Part shown: one piece after another, positions 8,342 to 18,231 of the stretch
Layout of the letters: every line of letters starts with the position of its first letter
How positions within the stretch are numbered: the first letter of the stretch is position 1
NCBI GenBank assembly: GCA_015231755.1
Contig: JADGAZ010000016.1
Span: 52,857-116,856 of the forward strand
Length of the DNA stretch: 64,000 nucleotides
Origin: Magnetococcales bacterium
Lineage (GTDB): Bacteria; Pseudomonadota; Magnetococcia; Magnetococcales; Magnetaquicoccaceae
Direction of reading: 5' to 3'
The notes under the pieces: generated by a model
Database searches by the model: none
Told to the model about the DNA's origin: nothing
What the model saw: the letters and a program-made list of their open reading frames with translations, nothing else
Translations under genes and position numbers: made by a program

Positions 8342-10282
8342 ATGGGCAAAGTCATCGGTATTGATCTGGGCACCACCAATTCGTGCGTGGCAATCATGGA
8401 GGGGGGTGACCCCAAGGTGATCGAGAACAGCGAGGGAAGTCGCACCACGCCGTCCATGGTCGCTTTCACCTCAAGCAACGAACGTCTGGTTGGACAGTCC
8501 GCGAAACGGCAGGCGGTCACCAATCCCAAAAATACTTTGTTTGCCATCAAGCGTCTGATCGGACGCCGCTATGATGATCCCACCACCCAGCGGGATCGGA
8601 AACAGGTTCCCTACGAGATCATCAAGGCGGACAACGGCGACGCGTGGGTCAATGGCGGGGACAAAAAAATGAGTCCCTCGGAAATTTCCGCCATGATCCT
8701 GCAAAAGATGCGTCAGACCGCGGAAGACTATCTGGGAGAGAAGGTCACGGATGCCGTGGTGACGGTTCCGGCCTACTTCAACGACGCGCAACGTCAGGCC
8801 ACCAAGGATGCGGGACGCATCGCCGGCCTCAACGTGATGCGCATCATCAACGAACCCACGGCGGCGGCTCTGGCCTATGGCCTGGACAAAAAGGGCAGCC
8901 AGACCATCGCGGTCTATGACCTGGGCGGCGGTACCTTCGACATCTCCATTCTGGACATCGGCGAAGGGGTCTTCGAGGTCAAATCCACCAATGGCGATAC
9001 CTTCTTGGGTGGTGAGGATTTCGATCACGCCATCATCCAGTATCTGGCGGAGACCTTCCAGAAAGAGAGCGGCATCAATCTGCGTCAGGACAACATGGCC
9101 CTGCAACGCCTCAAGGAGGCGGCGGAAAAGGCCAAGATCGAGCTGTCCAACAGCACCCAGACCGATATCAATCTGCCGTTCATCACCGCCGATGCCAGTG
9201 GTCCCAAGCACTTGAACGTGAGCATGACCCGGGCCAAGCTGGAAGCCCTGGTGGACGACCTGCTGCAACGCACTCTGGAGCCCTGCCGCATCGCCTTGAA
9301 GGACGCGGGCATTTCCACCCGGGATGTCCATGAGGTGATCCTGGTGGGTGGCATGACCCGCATGCCCAAGGTGCAAAGCCTGGTGGCCGAGTTCTTTGGC
9401 AGAGAGCCCCACAAGGGGGTCAACCCCGACGAGGTGGTGGCCATCGGCGCCGCCATTCAGGGCGGGGTGCTCAAGGGCGATGTCAAGGATGTGCTGCTGC
9501 TGGACGTGACCCCGCTTTCGTTGGGCATCGAGACCCTGGGCGGTGTCTTCACCAAGCTGATCGACAAGAACACCACCGTGCCGACCCGCAAGTCCCAGGT
9601 CTTCTCCACCGCCTCCGACAGCCAGTCCGCGGTCACCATCCGCGTGGCCCAGGGGGAACGGGAGATGTTCTCGGACAACAAACTGCTGGGTCAATTCGAT
9701 CTGGTGGGTCTTCCCCCGGCTCCCCGTGGTGTGCCCCAGATTGAAGTCACCTTCGACATCGACGCCAATGGCATGGTCCATGTGTCCGCCAAGGACAAGG
9801 GCACCGGTCGGGAGCAGTCCATCAAGATCCAGGCCTCGGGTGGTCTGACCCAGGACGAGATCGACAAGATGGTCCGTGACGCCCAGTCCCACGCCAGCGA
9901 AGATGCCAAGAAGCGCAAATTGATCGACGCTCGCAACCATGCGGATTCTCTGGTTTACGCCACCGAGAAGTCGTTGAAAGAGCATGGCGACAAGGTGGAT
10001 GGCGGCGTGAAAAAATCCATCGAGGATGCCTTGTCTTCCCTGAAAGCGGTTCTCGACGGGGATGACGCCGAAAAGATCGAAAGCTGCACCCAGGCCCTGA
10101 TGGAAGTCTCCCTCAAACTGGGGGAGGCGGTCTACAAGGACAATGAGCAGTCTGCTCCCGGCGCGGGTTTTGGTGGAGACGCCCATGCCGCAGGCGGGAA
10201 AAAGGGCGCCCAATCCGGCAAGCCGGAGGACGTGGTCGAAGCGGACTATGAGGAAGTCCATAACGATAAAGACACCAAATAA
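8342..10282 (+). CDS. dnaK: Chaperone DnaK (Hsp70)
   Basis: 646 residues, normal full length. It starts [20 protein letters not shown] and has the second phosphate loop [16 protein letters not shown] and the adenosine motif [14 protein letters not shown]. The interdomain linker [16 protein letters not shown], a substrate-binding domain and a helical lid follow. It is an ATP-dependent protein-folding chaperone working with DnaJ and GrpE. GAGGG lies upstream of the ATG. Its stop codon shares one base with the dnaJ start (TAATG), giving tight coupling. A heat-shock promoter lies just upstream. Confidence 0.98.
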   Translation: MGKVIGIDLGTTNSCVAIMEGGDPKVIENSEGSRTTPSMVAFTSSNERLVGQSAKRQAVTNPKNTLFAIKRLIGRRYDDPTTQRDRKQVPYEIIKADNGDAWVNGGDKKMSPSEISAMILQKMRQTAEDYLGEKVTDAVVTVPAYFNDAQRQATKDAGRIAGLNVMRIINEPTAAALAYGLDKKGSQTIAVYDLGGGTFDISILDIGEGVFEVKSTNGDTFLGGEDFDHAIIQYLAETFQKESGINLRQDNMALQRLKEAAEKAKIELSNSTQTDINLPFITADASGPKHLNVSMTRAKLEALVDDLLQRTLEPCRIALKDAGISTRDVHEVILVGGMTRMPKVQSLVAEFFGREPHKGVNPDEVVAIGAAIQGGVLKGDVKDVLLLDVTPLSLGIETLGGVFTKLIDKNTTVPTRKSQVFSTASDSQSAVTIRVAQGEREMFSDNKLLGQFDLVGLPPAPRGVPQIEVTFDIDANGMVHVSAKDKGTGREQSIKIQASGGLTQDEIDKMVRDAQSHASEDAKKRKLIDARNHADSLVYATEKSLKEHGDKVDGGVKKSIEDALSSLKAVLDGDDAEKIESCTQALMEVSLKLGEAVYKDNEQSAPGAGFGGDAHAAGGKKGAQSGKPEDVVEADYEEVHNDKDTK

Positions 10283-11433
10283 TGTCCAGGGATTTATACG
10301 AGATCCTGGGCGTTCCCAAAGACGCCTCGGACGCCGCCATCAAGAAGGCTTATCGTGGCTTGGCCATGGAACTGCACCCGGATCGCAATCCGGGTGACAA
10401 GACCGCCGAGTCCAAATTCAAGGAGGTCAACGCCGCTTACGAGGTGTTGAAGGACTCCAAAAAACGCGCCATCTATGATCAGTTCGGTCATGCCGGATTG
10501 AATCAGGCCAGTGGCGGCGGAGGTGGAGGTGGTTTCTCGGGGGATCCGTCCGGTTTCGGCGGGGGCTTCGGGGACATCTTCGAGGAGTTCTTCGGGGACA
10601 TCTTTGGCGGTGGCCGGGGTGGCGGTGGTCGGGGCGGACCGCAGAAAGGCGAGGACTTTCGTTATGACATGACCGTCTCTTTGGAAACGGTCATGCACGG
10701 AGCCAGTGAACGGATCCGTATCCCCTCCATCGTGCGTTGTGAGACCTGCCGAGGCTCGGGCGCCAAGCCCGGAAGCGGTCCAGAGACCTGTTCCGCCTGT
10801 GGCGGCGCGGGTCAGGTTCGCACCCAGCAGGGATTTTTCTCCATCTCCCGGCCTTGTCCGACCTGTCGTGGGCAGGGCCGCATCATTCGCAATCCCTGTG
10901 GCGACTGTCAGGGTCAGGGGCGTCAGCGCTCCGAAAAGACCCTGACCGTGAAAATTCCTCCGGGTGTCGAAACCGGTACCCGCATCCGCCTCACCGGTGA
11001 AGGGGGGGCGGGACCATTGGGGGGACCGGCCGGGGATCTGTACATCATCATCGAGGTGGCTCCCCATCCGATTTTCGAGCGGTTCGGGCCGGACATTCTC
11101 TGTCACGCGCCCATCACCTTTCCCCAGGCTGCTCTGGGGGGCAAGCTGGAAGTGCCCACCTTGATCGGTCGGGCCATCGTCACCTTGCCTCCGGGGGTGC
11201 AGACCGGCAAGCGTCTCGCCTTGCGTGGCAAGGGGTTGCCCCATCTGAATCGTCCGGGGGTGTTTGGCGATCTGGTGGTGGAAGTGCGGGTGGAAACTCC
11301 GGTCACCTTGACCAAACGGCAAAAAGAGCTGTTGCAGGAGTTCGAGGAACTGTCCAACCAGGAGTCCCAGCCCGAGTCCCATTCGTTTTTGGGCAAGGTC
11401 AAGGAATTTCTCGACAAGATGTCTTCCAAGTAG
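10282..11433 (+). CDS. dnaJ: Co-chaperone DnaJ (Hsp40)
   Basis: 383 residues with all class-A DnaJ parts: a J-domain with the HPD tripeptide (ELHPDRNPG), a glycine/phenylalanine-rich linker (about 75-120) and four CxxCxGxG zinc repeats from C153. Two C-terminal substrate-binding beta domains follow. It stimulates DnaK ATPase and delivers clients. The gene begins on the last base of the dnaK stop codon (TAATG). The Gly-rich linker is long and contains runs of Gly. Confident assignment. Confidence 0.98.
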   Translation: MSRDLYEILGVPKDASDAAIKKAYRGLAMELHPDRNPGDKTAESKFKEVNAAYEVLKDSKKRAIYDQFGHAGLNQASGGGGGGGFSGDPSGFGGGFGDIFEEFFGDIFGGGRGGGGRGGPQKGEDFRYDMTVSLETVMHGASERIRIPSIVRCETCRGSGAKPGSGPETCSACGGAGQVRTQQGFFSISRPCPTCRGQGRIIRNPCGDCQGQGRQRSEKTLTVKIPPGVETGTRIRLTGEGGAGPLGGPAGDLYIIIEVAPHPIFERFGPDILCHAPITFPQAALGGKLEVPTLIGRAIVTLPPGVQTGKRLALRGKGLPHLNRPGVFGDLVVEVRVETPVTLTKRQKELLQEFEELSNQESQPESHSFLGKVKEFLDKMSSK

Positions 11434-12267
<834 letters not shown>

Positions 12268-12292
12268 GGCTATTGCGTTGATTTTAATTGTC

Positions 12293-12327
12293 AAAAAAAA
12301 CGCGGCCCGCAGGTCGCGTTTTTTTTT
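12293..12327 (+). terminator. Intrinsic terminator after dapB
   Basis: A 15-bp stem with one G-U pair: an A-run plus CGCGGCC at 12293-12307, loop CGCA, then GGTCGCG plus the T-run ending at 12326-12327. It lies 26 bases after the dapB stop. The A-run on the left makes it potentially bidirectional. Confidence 0.9.
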
Positions 12328-12547
12328 GGAACTTTCCTGCAAGGAGGGGGGTCAAATTCAATAGACAGCCCATCATGGAAGAGCCCATTCAGGGTGCGGA
12401 ACGTTGACAAGCGTCCATTCATGATCCAAGCAGGTGAGCCAGCCAATCCATGGCGTTCACCATGGGCCTAAGGCATGAAGGAACCGATGGCCAAACATTC
12501 GACCAAAACGTTTCAGAGTGCACTTTACTAAAAAAGGAGAGATGCTA

Positions 12548-12799
12548 ATGAACACTGGATTCGATTCGTTTGAAATGGAAGGTTACGGCCTGTGCAACGG
12601 TGTGCGTGACCATGTGCATATCGCGATGGGAGACAATGGTTTCAGTGTCTGTCGCAACGATCAGGCGCGGATTGGTGATTGCCTCATCGAGGGGATTCCG
12701 GATCTGGGGGTCGCTCACGAGTTGACCGAAATGCTGATCGGTGAGATCGAACAAAAGGCCCTGGAGGCGCAACAACGACCGGGTCTGATTTTTGGTTGA
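12548..12799 (+). CDS. Small protein of unknown function (83 aa)
   Basis: I do not recognise this family. The ATG at 12548 is preceded by AAGGAGAG at good spacing; an ATG at 12542 is too close to that site. The product is acidic and soluble with no membrane segment or signal. It has three cysteines (in GLCNGV, SVCRND, IGDCLI) and several histidines (RDHVHIAMGD, VAHELTE). The C-terminal half looks helical (ELTEMLIGEIEQKALEAQQ). It stands alone between a terminator on each side, so it is a monocistronic unit. A metal-related role is conceivable given the neighbouring copper receptor, but nothing in the sequence proves it. The strong ribosome site argues it is a real gene. Confidence 0.72.
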   Translation: MNTGFDSFEMEGYGLCNGVRDHVHIAMGDNGFSVCRNDQARIGDCLIEGIPDLGVAHELTEMLIGEIEQKALEAQQRPGLIFG

Positions 12800-12825
12800 T
12801 TCGGACGGTCTGAAAACCGGAAAAA

Positions 12826-12860
12826 CAAAAATGCCAGGGGCGCTCCCCCTGGCATTTTTG
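12826..12860. terminator. Bidirectional intrinsic terminator
   Basis: A perfect 15-bp inverted repeat (CAAAAATGCCAGGGG at 12826-12840, mirrored at 12846-12860) with a 5-base loop. A-run and T-run flanks let it work on both strands. It separates the 83-residue gene from the convergent copper receptor gene. Confidence 0.9.
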
Positions 12861-12898
12861 TTGATGGGGTGATCAAGCCCGGTGGCAGGGGGGATGGC

Positions 12899-12948
12899 AG
12901 GCCGTGGAATGCGGAACTGGATCCGGTCATGCCACGGCCTTTGGTTTT
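12899..12948 (+). terminator. Possible second terminator-like hairpin
   Basis: AGGCCGTGG at 12899-12907 pairs with CCACGGCCT at 12932-12940 across a 24-base loop and is followed by TTGG and a run of T. It would act on the plus strand as back-up to the 12826-12860 terminator. The long loop weakens the call. Confidence 0.5.
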
Positions 12949-12950
12949 TT

Positions 12951-15047
12951 TTAACGATCCAGATCGAAACTGAGCTTGACCCATACGGTGCGGCCCGGTT
13001 CGTTGATGCGGGTGTTGGCGGGAAAGCCCAGGGCGGCGAGGCCGTCGTTGGAGAGGTGTTCGGCGTAGGCCTTGTCGAGTACATTGTCAACGCCGGCAGT
13101 CCATTTGATCTCTTTGTTCAGCCGATATCCCCCATTGATCGAAAGCACCCCGAAACCGGCACTTTCATTGATGTCCGCGCCGCCAAAGACGATATTCCCG
13201 GAACCGATGTCGAGGCGATCTTGACTGGCGGCCAGACGCCACAAGACCCCGGCGGAGTAGGTCTTGTCGTCGTAGTCGGCGGCCAGGCGGAACTCCAGGG
13301 GAGGTTGTTGGGCCAGGGGTTTGTTGTCGGTATCGTTGTCCCCATGCACATAGGCCAAGGAGGAGCGCAGGGTCATGGTCTCGTTGATCTTGTAGGCCAA
13401 ATCCGCCTCGCCTCCCAGCACGGTGGCATCCACGTTGCGGGTCAGGGTGGGGGCGGGAGACCAGCGAATCAGGATATAGTCGTCGATTTTGGCGTAGAAT
13501 CCGGATAACGATCCTTGCCATGGCCCCTGATGCCAATTCAATCCCAGGTCCAACTGGGTGGTTTTTTCCGGATCTGTGGTGAGAAAGGCGCTGGTGCCGG
13601 TGGCGAGGGCCGTGGTGGTGGATGAGAATTTGTTGCGTTCCCAATAGTCGGCGGTGCGTTCGGCATGTCCCAACCCCGCATACCAAACCCCTTGATCACC
13701 GGACAACGCATGTTCGTAGCGGATGAAGCCGCTGGGCAGGGTTTCCCGGTCCACCGCTCCTTGCGTGTTGTTGCCCGCCGTTTGTTGACAGACGCCACCA
13801 GCGCTGCTCAGGCAGTTGCGACTGTCTTCCCCCCGATGACTGTCCAGACGTGTCCCGGCCAGCAGCGTGGCATCTTTGGAGAGTTGATGATTCATCTCTG
13901 CAAAGATGCCGTACTGGCTGAACTCCATATCCTGGATGCGGGGTGCGGCCAGCAGCGCGGCTTGCGCGATGGCCGCTGTGGCGCCACTGCCGCTGCGTGC
14001 GGTATGGATATCCTGTTTGCCATCGACTCCGAGGACCAGATTGGTCTTGTCAGTCACGGCCAGGGTGGTTTTCAGGTGGGCGCCAGTGGTTTCCCGGTCC
14101 GGATTGCTGGCCATCTGCATTCCGGTGACGGAGCGCAGGGTGTAGTTGTCCATCACGTGGTCCACGTAGTTGTAATAGATCTGGGCATCCACTTTCTGGA
14201 TCAACGGGGTGATGTTCTTGCGTACCAGTTTGAGGGCGTAATGGTCCCGTTCAAACTGGCTGCCATCCATGGATCGGTCCGCGTAGGCCGCCTCTCCATC
14301 GCTGTGGGTGGTGGAGAACTCCAGCAGGGTATTCTGGTTCGGTGTCCATCCCAAGGACCCGTTGCCACTCCAGCGGGTGTAGTCCGAATGGATGGTTTTG
14401 CCGGCGCCATCCTGGTAGTTGCCGGATTCGGTTCGGGTCGCCCCCACTGCCAGATAGCCGGTGGAATTGCCGACACGGGCGTTGCCCACCTGATCGTTGC
14501 GACCCGCGCTGCCGACGGTCAGACCTCCATGCCCGGACCACCCCGGTTTCTGGAAGGTACTCTCCTTGTGTTCAAACAGGACGGCTCCTGCCGAACTGCC
14601 CGCGCCATTCAAGACTGACTGGGGGCCTTTGATCACGCTGACCTGATCGTAGCTTTCCGGAAACACGTAGGCGGTGGGGGGATCCATGCGATTGCCGCAT
14701 CCGCCGTAGATTTGTTGACCGTCCAGCAGAATGTTCAGACGGGAGCCGGACATGCCCCGCAACACCGGATCTCCGTCGGTGCCGCCTTTGCGGATTTGGG
14801 AAAAACCGGGGATGCTTTTGAGATATTCCGAGCCGTCATGGGCGGGAATCGGCTGGCGGGGACTTTTGGGATTGGTGCGTACGGTCAGGGGTTCATCACT
14901 TTGGGGGGCGGTGACCACCACCTCGTCCAGAATGTCCATGGTATTTCCGGATTGGTTCTGTTGTGCATGACCGGTGATGGCCATACAAACCAATCCCCCG
15001 CCGGATAATAATTGTAACAGTATCTTTGGACGATTTGAAACTCCCAT
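12951..15047 (-). CDS. TonB-dependent copper receptor (OprC/NosA-like)
   Basis: About 698 residues: signal peptide, TonB box DEVVVTA near residues 41-47, plug domain, then a C-terminal beta-barrel ending in a typical WVKLSFDLDR strand. The plug motif GGCGNRMDPPTAY is the hallmark of the OprC/NosA copper-receptor family. It would import copper across the outer membrane using TonB-ExbB-ExbD, encoded divergently next door. The frame is open to 15110, but the ATG at 15047 has GGGAGG seven bases upstream and starts a normal signal peptide. A CRP-like palindrome lies in the shared upstream region. Copper as ligand is inferred from family. Confidence 0.93.
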   Translation of the reverse strand: MGVSNRPKILLQLLSGGGLVCMAITGHAQQNQSGNTMDILDEVVVTAPQSDEPLTVRTNPKSPRQPIPAHDGSEYLKSIPGFSQIRKGGTDGDPVLRGMSGSRLNILLDGQQIYGGCGNRMDPPTAYVFPESYDQVSVIKGPQSVLNGAGSSAGAVLFEHKESTFQKPGWSGHGGLTVGSAGRNDQVGNARVGNSTGYLAVGATRTESGNYQDGAGKTIHSDYTRWSGNGSLGWTPNQNTLLEFSTTHSDGEAAYADRSMDGSQFERDHYALKLVRKNITPLIQKVDAQIYYNYVDHVMDNYTLRSVTGMQMASNPDRETTGAHLKTTLAVTDKTNLVLGVDGKQDIHTARSGSGATAAIAQAALLAAPRIQDMEFSQYGIFAEMNHQLSKDATLLAGTRLDSHRGEDSRNCLSSAGGVCQQTAGNNTQGAVDRETLPSGFIRYEHALSGDQGVWYAGLGHAERTADYWERNKFSSTTTALATGTSAFLTTDPEKTTQLDLGLNWHQGPWQGSLSGFYAKIDDYILIRWSPAPTLTRNVDATVLGGEADLAYKINETMTLRSSLAYVHGDNDTDNKPLAQQPPLEFRLAADYDDKTYSAGVLWRLAASQDRLDIGSGNIVFGGADINESAGFGVLSINGGYRLNKEIKWTAGVDNVLDKAYAEHLSNDGLAALGFPANTRINEPGRTVWVKLSFDLDR

Positions 15048-15356
15048 TTCAGGCCTCCCGGTTTCGATTTTCGTTTGTATTATTTTGAACCAAGCAATGA
15101 TGTTCTGCAAAGGATGGACCGTTTTACTGTTTTGTTGTAAATCATGGTGTTGGTGATCCAGTTTTGTGAATATTTTTTATTGTCTGTGTGTTATGACGAT
15201 ATTGGTGTGTCAAATCACACAATTGGAAGTTTATATTCAGGAGTAGGCACTGTGTTGGTCGTGCAGGGGTTGAGGTTGACCCTGTATTGAAGATCATCTA
15301 GAATCTCTCTTTGGTCAGCATTCATTGTCCGCTCCTGCCCGATTGATGTTTCCGCC
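15048..15356. other. Intergenic region between copper receptor and tonB
   Basis: 309 bases without a gene, AT-rich compared with its surroundings, carrying the divergent promoters of the receptor and of tonB-exbBD. It contains the palindrome annotated at 15206-15221. I saw no Fur-box-like repeat and no convincing -35/-10 pair. Confidence 0.6.
15206..15221. promoter_or_regulatory. CRP/FNR-type palindrome upstream of the copper receptor and tonB
   Basis: TGTG at 15206-15209 and CACA at 15218-15221 are separated by 8 bases, the geometry of a CRP site (TGTGA-N6-TCACA). The inner A/T pair does not match. It sits 159 bases before the receptor start and 136 before tonB. The role is inferred. Confidence 0.45.
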
Positions 15357-16214
15357 ATGCCCATGTTTTCATCCAGCGTCACGGGGGAGGTTGTACAGGG
15401 CAGCAGCCGGGCATGGCGGTCGTTTGGCCTTTCGGTGTTGGTCCATGGGATGGTGGCGGGTGGGTTTTGGATGTCACCCCCGTTTGTGGTCCGGCCCGAG
15501 CCGATTGCGATTCCCTTCGAGGTGGTTCCCGCGTCGGATGCAGTGGCGACGGTTGCTCCCGGTCCGACTTCGGTAGCCGGCGCGTCGCCGTCCCAACCCG
15601 AAGTGCCGCCTCCCAAACCTGTGGAGACACCGCCCCAACCCGTGGAGACACCGCTCCAACCTGAGGTCTCCTCCCCGCCGGTGCGTCCCCCAGAGGTGAG
15701 CCGGAAGCCGTCCAGGCCCAGGGATCGACCCGTGGTGCGTACGGTGGCCAAGGCGTCGGCTTCCACTCCGGTTCCGGCGGTGGATGCGGTCCCGGCTCCG
15801 TCTCCCGCGGTGGATGTGGCCCCGGTTGCCGCATCCCAGCCTGCCGCGTCCGTGCCGCCGACGGTCCCCCGGATGGGGAATCCGGCCTTGGCCGGGTCTG
15901 ATGGTCTGTCCCGGACGGTGGCGGAAGATCGACTCCCGGATGTGAAGGCGGCCATGGCCGCCAATCCCAAACCCGACTATCCCCGTTCGGCTCGGCGTCT
16001 GGGGCAGGAGGGAACCGTGCTACTCACGGTGGAGGTGACCGCCGCAGGGGGGGTGGCGGGCGTGGGGGTTCGGAAAAGTTCCGGCTTCGAGTCGTTGGAT
16101 CAGGCGGCCACGGAAGCGGTCCGCCGTTGGCGTTTCATACCGGCGCGACGCAACGGCCTACTGGTCGCGGCGACCGTGAGTGTGCCGATTCGTTTTGCCT
16201 TGCAGGCCGAATAG
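15357..16214 (+). CDS. tonB: TonB energy-transducing protein
   Basis: 285 residues: one N-terminal membrane helix (FGLSVLVHGMVAGGFW, with the conserved S and H) and a long Pro/Val-rich periplasmic spacer with repeated VETP and PPQPVETP units (about 65-180). The TonB C-terminal domain is DYPRSARRLGQEGTVLLTVE, then SSGFESLDQAATEAVRRWRF. It carries proton-motive energy to the divergent copper receptor. Followed by exbB and exbD on the same strand, making a dedicated TonB complex. No clear strong ribosome site precedes the chosen ATG. Confidence 0.93.
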   Translation: MPMFSSSVTGEVVQGSSRAWRSFGLSVLVHGMVAGGFWMSPPFVVRPEPIAIPFEVVPASDAVATVAPGPTSVAGASPSQPEVPPPKPVETPPQPVETPLQPEVSSPPVRPPEVSRKPSRPRDRPVVRTVAKASASTPVPAVDAVPAPSPAVDVAPVAASQPAASVPPTVPRMGNPALAGSDGLSRTVAEDRLPDVKAAMAANPKPDYPRSARRLGQEGTVLLTVEVTAAGGVAGVGVRKSSGFESLDQAATEAVRRWRFIPARRNGLLVAATVSVPIRFALQAE

Positions 16215-16248
16215 GCGGTTGTTGGATCGGAAAAGAGAGAGGAATGAC

Positions 16249-16863
16249 ATGAACGATTCGGTATCCTGGATGGCTTGGTGGGTCCATGCCGACGGGGTGG
16301 TCAAGGGGATTTTTGTGGTGTTGATCCTTTTGTCCATTACCGGATGGACCATCATCTTGCACAAGTGGGGACGGTTTCAGGGATGGCTCAGACAGGAACG
16401 GCGGGTGCGCACCGCTTTGGATCAGGGGGAGCGGGTGGAACCGGTGGCGCTGCTGTTGGGTCCGGGTATGGCGGTCCCGGTCGGGAGGAGCATTGTTTTG
16501 CAAGAGGCCCGGTTGGCCCAGGCGGTGCGGGAGAAGCGGGTGGAACTGGAGAGCGGGTTGACCTTTTTGGCTTCCATTGGGGTTTCGACCCCGTTCATCG
16601 GACTGCTGGGCACGGTCTGGGGAATCATGCATGCGTTGGCCGGATTGGGTCACGGGGCGGCCTTGTCGTTGGATCTGGTGGCGGGACCGGTGGCCGAGGC
16701 GTTGGTGGCGACCGCAGCCGGATTGTTTGCCGCCATTCCCGCGGCGGTGGGATACAATCTGCTGGTGCGGCGCCTGCGGCGGGTGATGACCCTGGCGGAA
16801 GGCAATCTGTTGCGTTTGGTGTCTATCGGGCCGGGAGGTTCCCATGGCCGGATGGATGGTTGA
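16249..16863 (+). CDS. exbB: ExbB/TolQ/MotA-family proton channel protein
   Basis: 204 residues with three expected membrane helices: one near the N-terminus (GIFVVLILLSITGWTIILHK) and two in the C-terminal half. LASIGVSTPFIGLLGTVWGI is the classic ExbB/TolQ/MotA motif. It pairs with ExbD to energise TonB in the inner membrane. The frame extends upstream into tonB, but the ATG at 16249 is preceded by GAGAGGA and gives the standard start. Middle gene of tonB-exbB-exbD, overlapping exbD by 20 bases. Confidence 0.93.
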   Translation: MNDSVSWMAWWVHADGVVKGIFVVLILLSITGWTIILHKWGRFQGWLRQERRVRTALDQGERVEPVALLLGPGMAVPVGRSIVLQEARLAQAVREKRVELESGLTFLASIGVSTPFIGLLGTVWGIMHALAGLGHGAALSLDLVAGPVAEALVATAAGLFAAIPAAVGYNLLVRRLRRVMTLAEGNLLRLVSIGPGGSHGRMDG

Positions 16864-17257
16864 CCCGGATGGGGGGGAGGATCGGCCCCTGGCCGAGATC
16901 AATGTCACCCCATTGGTGGATGTGATGCTGGTATTGCTGGTGATTTTCATCATTCTCGCCCCGGCCATGGCCAATTCCCTGAAAGTGAATTTGCCCAAGG
17001 CCTCCGGGGATCCCACCCTCTCCCAAACCCCGTTGACCGTGATTCTGCATGCCGACGGTTCCACCCGGCTCAACGATGAACCCGTGGATGCCACCGTGCT
17101 GGCCCAACGTCTGCAAGAGGCGGTTCAGCGGGATCCGGAACTGCTGTTGCGCATCGATGGTGATGGGGCGACCCCCTATCAGCAGGTGGCGCAACTGCTC
17201 GCTTTGGTGCAGGGACAGGGCATACGCAAGATCGCGTTCACCACCTTGCGTCCGTAG
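16844..17257 (+). CDS. exbD: ExbD/TolR-family protein
   Basis: 137 residues. AEINVTPLVDVMLVLLVIFI is the ExbD signature, with the proton-carrying Asp26 in its only membrane helix, followed by the periplasmic domain. It completes the TonB-ExbB-ExbD motor. It starts 20 bases before the exbB stop, preceded by GGGAGG, so translation is coupled. Confidence 0.94.
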   Translation: MAGWMVDPDGGEDRPLAEINVTPLVDVMLVLLVIFIILAPAMANSLKVNLPKASGDPTLSQTPLTVILHADGSTRLNDEPVDATVLAQRLQEAVQRDPELLLRIDGDGATPYQQVAQLLALVQGQGIRKIAFTTLRP

Positions 17258-17346
17258 GGAATTTTGAAGTTGCCCAGGGGGGAAAATCCAGGTAAGAATA
17301 GACCGTTGCCCGGCATCATGGTGGCACTTCGACTCGGGAGCAGGGT

Positions 17347-17457
17347 ATGAGTACGTTCTGGATTGTGGGGATTGTGATCAACGTCACGTTGACCGGTCTG
17401 GGGATCTATTGGTTGTGGAGCAATCGGGCCAAAGATGATTCCGGGAAAAAATCCTAG
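17347..17457 (+). CDS. Small single-span membrane protein (36 aa), possibly CcoS-like
   Basis: A 36-residue frame, MSTFWIVGIVINVTLTGLG onward, with one membrane helix (about 3-25) and a short charged tail (SNRAKDDSGKKS). CGGGAGCAGGGT precedes the ATG, a fair ribosome site. It sits 6 bases before a TauE/SafE-like gene. In several proteobacteria ccoS (a small cbb3-oxidase maturation protein) directly precedes such a gene, which suggests a CcoS-like role. The FDDLDG-type acidic motif of CcoS is absent, so the identity is only a guess from size, topology and position. Confidence 0.55.
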   Translation: MSTFWIVGIVINVTLTGLGIYWLWSNRAKDDSGKKS

Positions 17458-17463
17458 CGTCTT

Positions 17464-18231
17464 TTGCGCTTGGGATTTTTCAACGGTCACGTGGATCACT
17501 TTTCGGTTTTGATTCCTTTGCTGCTGGCGTTGTCCAGCCTGCTGCACTGTCTGGGCATGTGCGGCGGGATCGTCGGGGCGATTTCGTTTCATCTGACCTC
17601 CGGCATGGGAGCAGTGCGGCGTCCCATCTGGCCTTTTTTGCTGGCGGCCAACCTGGGACGGTTGGTCAGTTACGCCATCGCCGGGGGATTGGTGGCGAGC
17701 TTCGGTCGTACCGTGTTTGAAACCTTGTCCCCGGATTACGGTCACACCCTGTTGCAAGGATTCGCCGCCTTGATCCTGGTGGGCAACGGTTTGTTTCTGA
17801 TCGGTCGGTTTCCCGAAATGCACCGCATCGAACGTCTGGGGAACCATCTGTGGCGAGGACTGGAACCCCTCGCGAGACGTTTCATGACGCCACGCACCCT
17901 GGGTCAGGCGTTTTTGTTCGGGGTGGTGTGGGGTTGGTTTCCCTGTTCGTTGGTCTATGGGGCCTTGTTGTGGAGCAGTGGTTCCTGTTCGGCTTTGTCG
18001 GGTGCGGCGGTCATGGTGCTGTTCGGTCTGGGAACCTTGCCGGTCATGGTTTCTGCCGGCTGGCTGGCCGGAACCCTGGTGCGTTTCGGAGGGCTTTCCC
18101 GCTTTGGCCGGATCACCGCTTTGATCCTGCTGGGAATCGGCATTTTCAACTTGTTTTTGTTGGGCTTGAATGTGCATAATTCCCGCTTGCATGAAATCAA
18201 TCACATTGTCAACTGTCTGATTCCGCCATGA
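17464..18231 (+). CDS. Sulfite exporter TauE/SafE (DsbD_2-like) membrane protein
   Basis: About 255 residues with roughly six to seven membrane helices. The motif [17 protein letters not shown] near residue 25 is the family hallmark, a cysteine-containing segment also related to the DsbD membrane domain. [22 protein letters not shown] further on matches the second half. Members next to cbb3 maturation genes are thought to help copper or redox handling for oxidase assembly; that is family context, not shown here. The only start that far upstream is TTG at 17464; GTG at 17491 is an alternative. The stop overlaps the next gene by 4 bases (ATGA). Confidence 0.82.
   Translation: MRLGFFNGHVDHFSVLIPLLLALSSLLHCLGMCGGIVGAISFHLTSGMGAVRRPIWPFLLAANLGRLVSYAIAGGLVASFGRTVFETLSPDYGHTLLQGFAALILVGNGLFLIGRFPEMHRIERLGNHLWRGLEPLARRFMTPRTLGQAFLFGVVWGWFPCSLVYGALLWSSGSCSALSGAAVMVLFGLGTLPVMVSAGWLAGTLVRFGGLSRFGRITALILLGIGIFNLFLLGLNVHNSRLHEINHIVNCLIPP

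Noticed and set aside
8471..10261. A 596-codon open frame opposite dnaK
   Set aside because: An antisense frame of the kind well known opposite dnaK; composition is not protein-like.
17258..17346. Possible sigma-54 promoter (TGGCAC near 17324)
   Set aside because: The -24-like element is not followed by a TTGC at the right distance.
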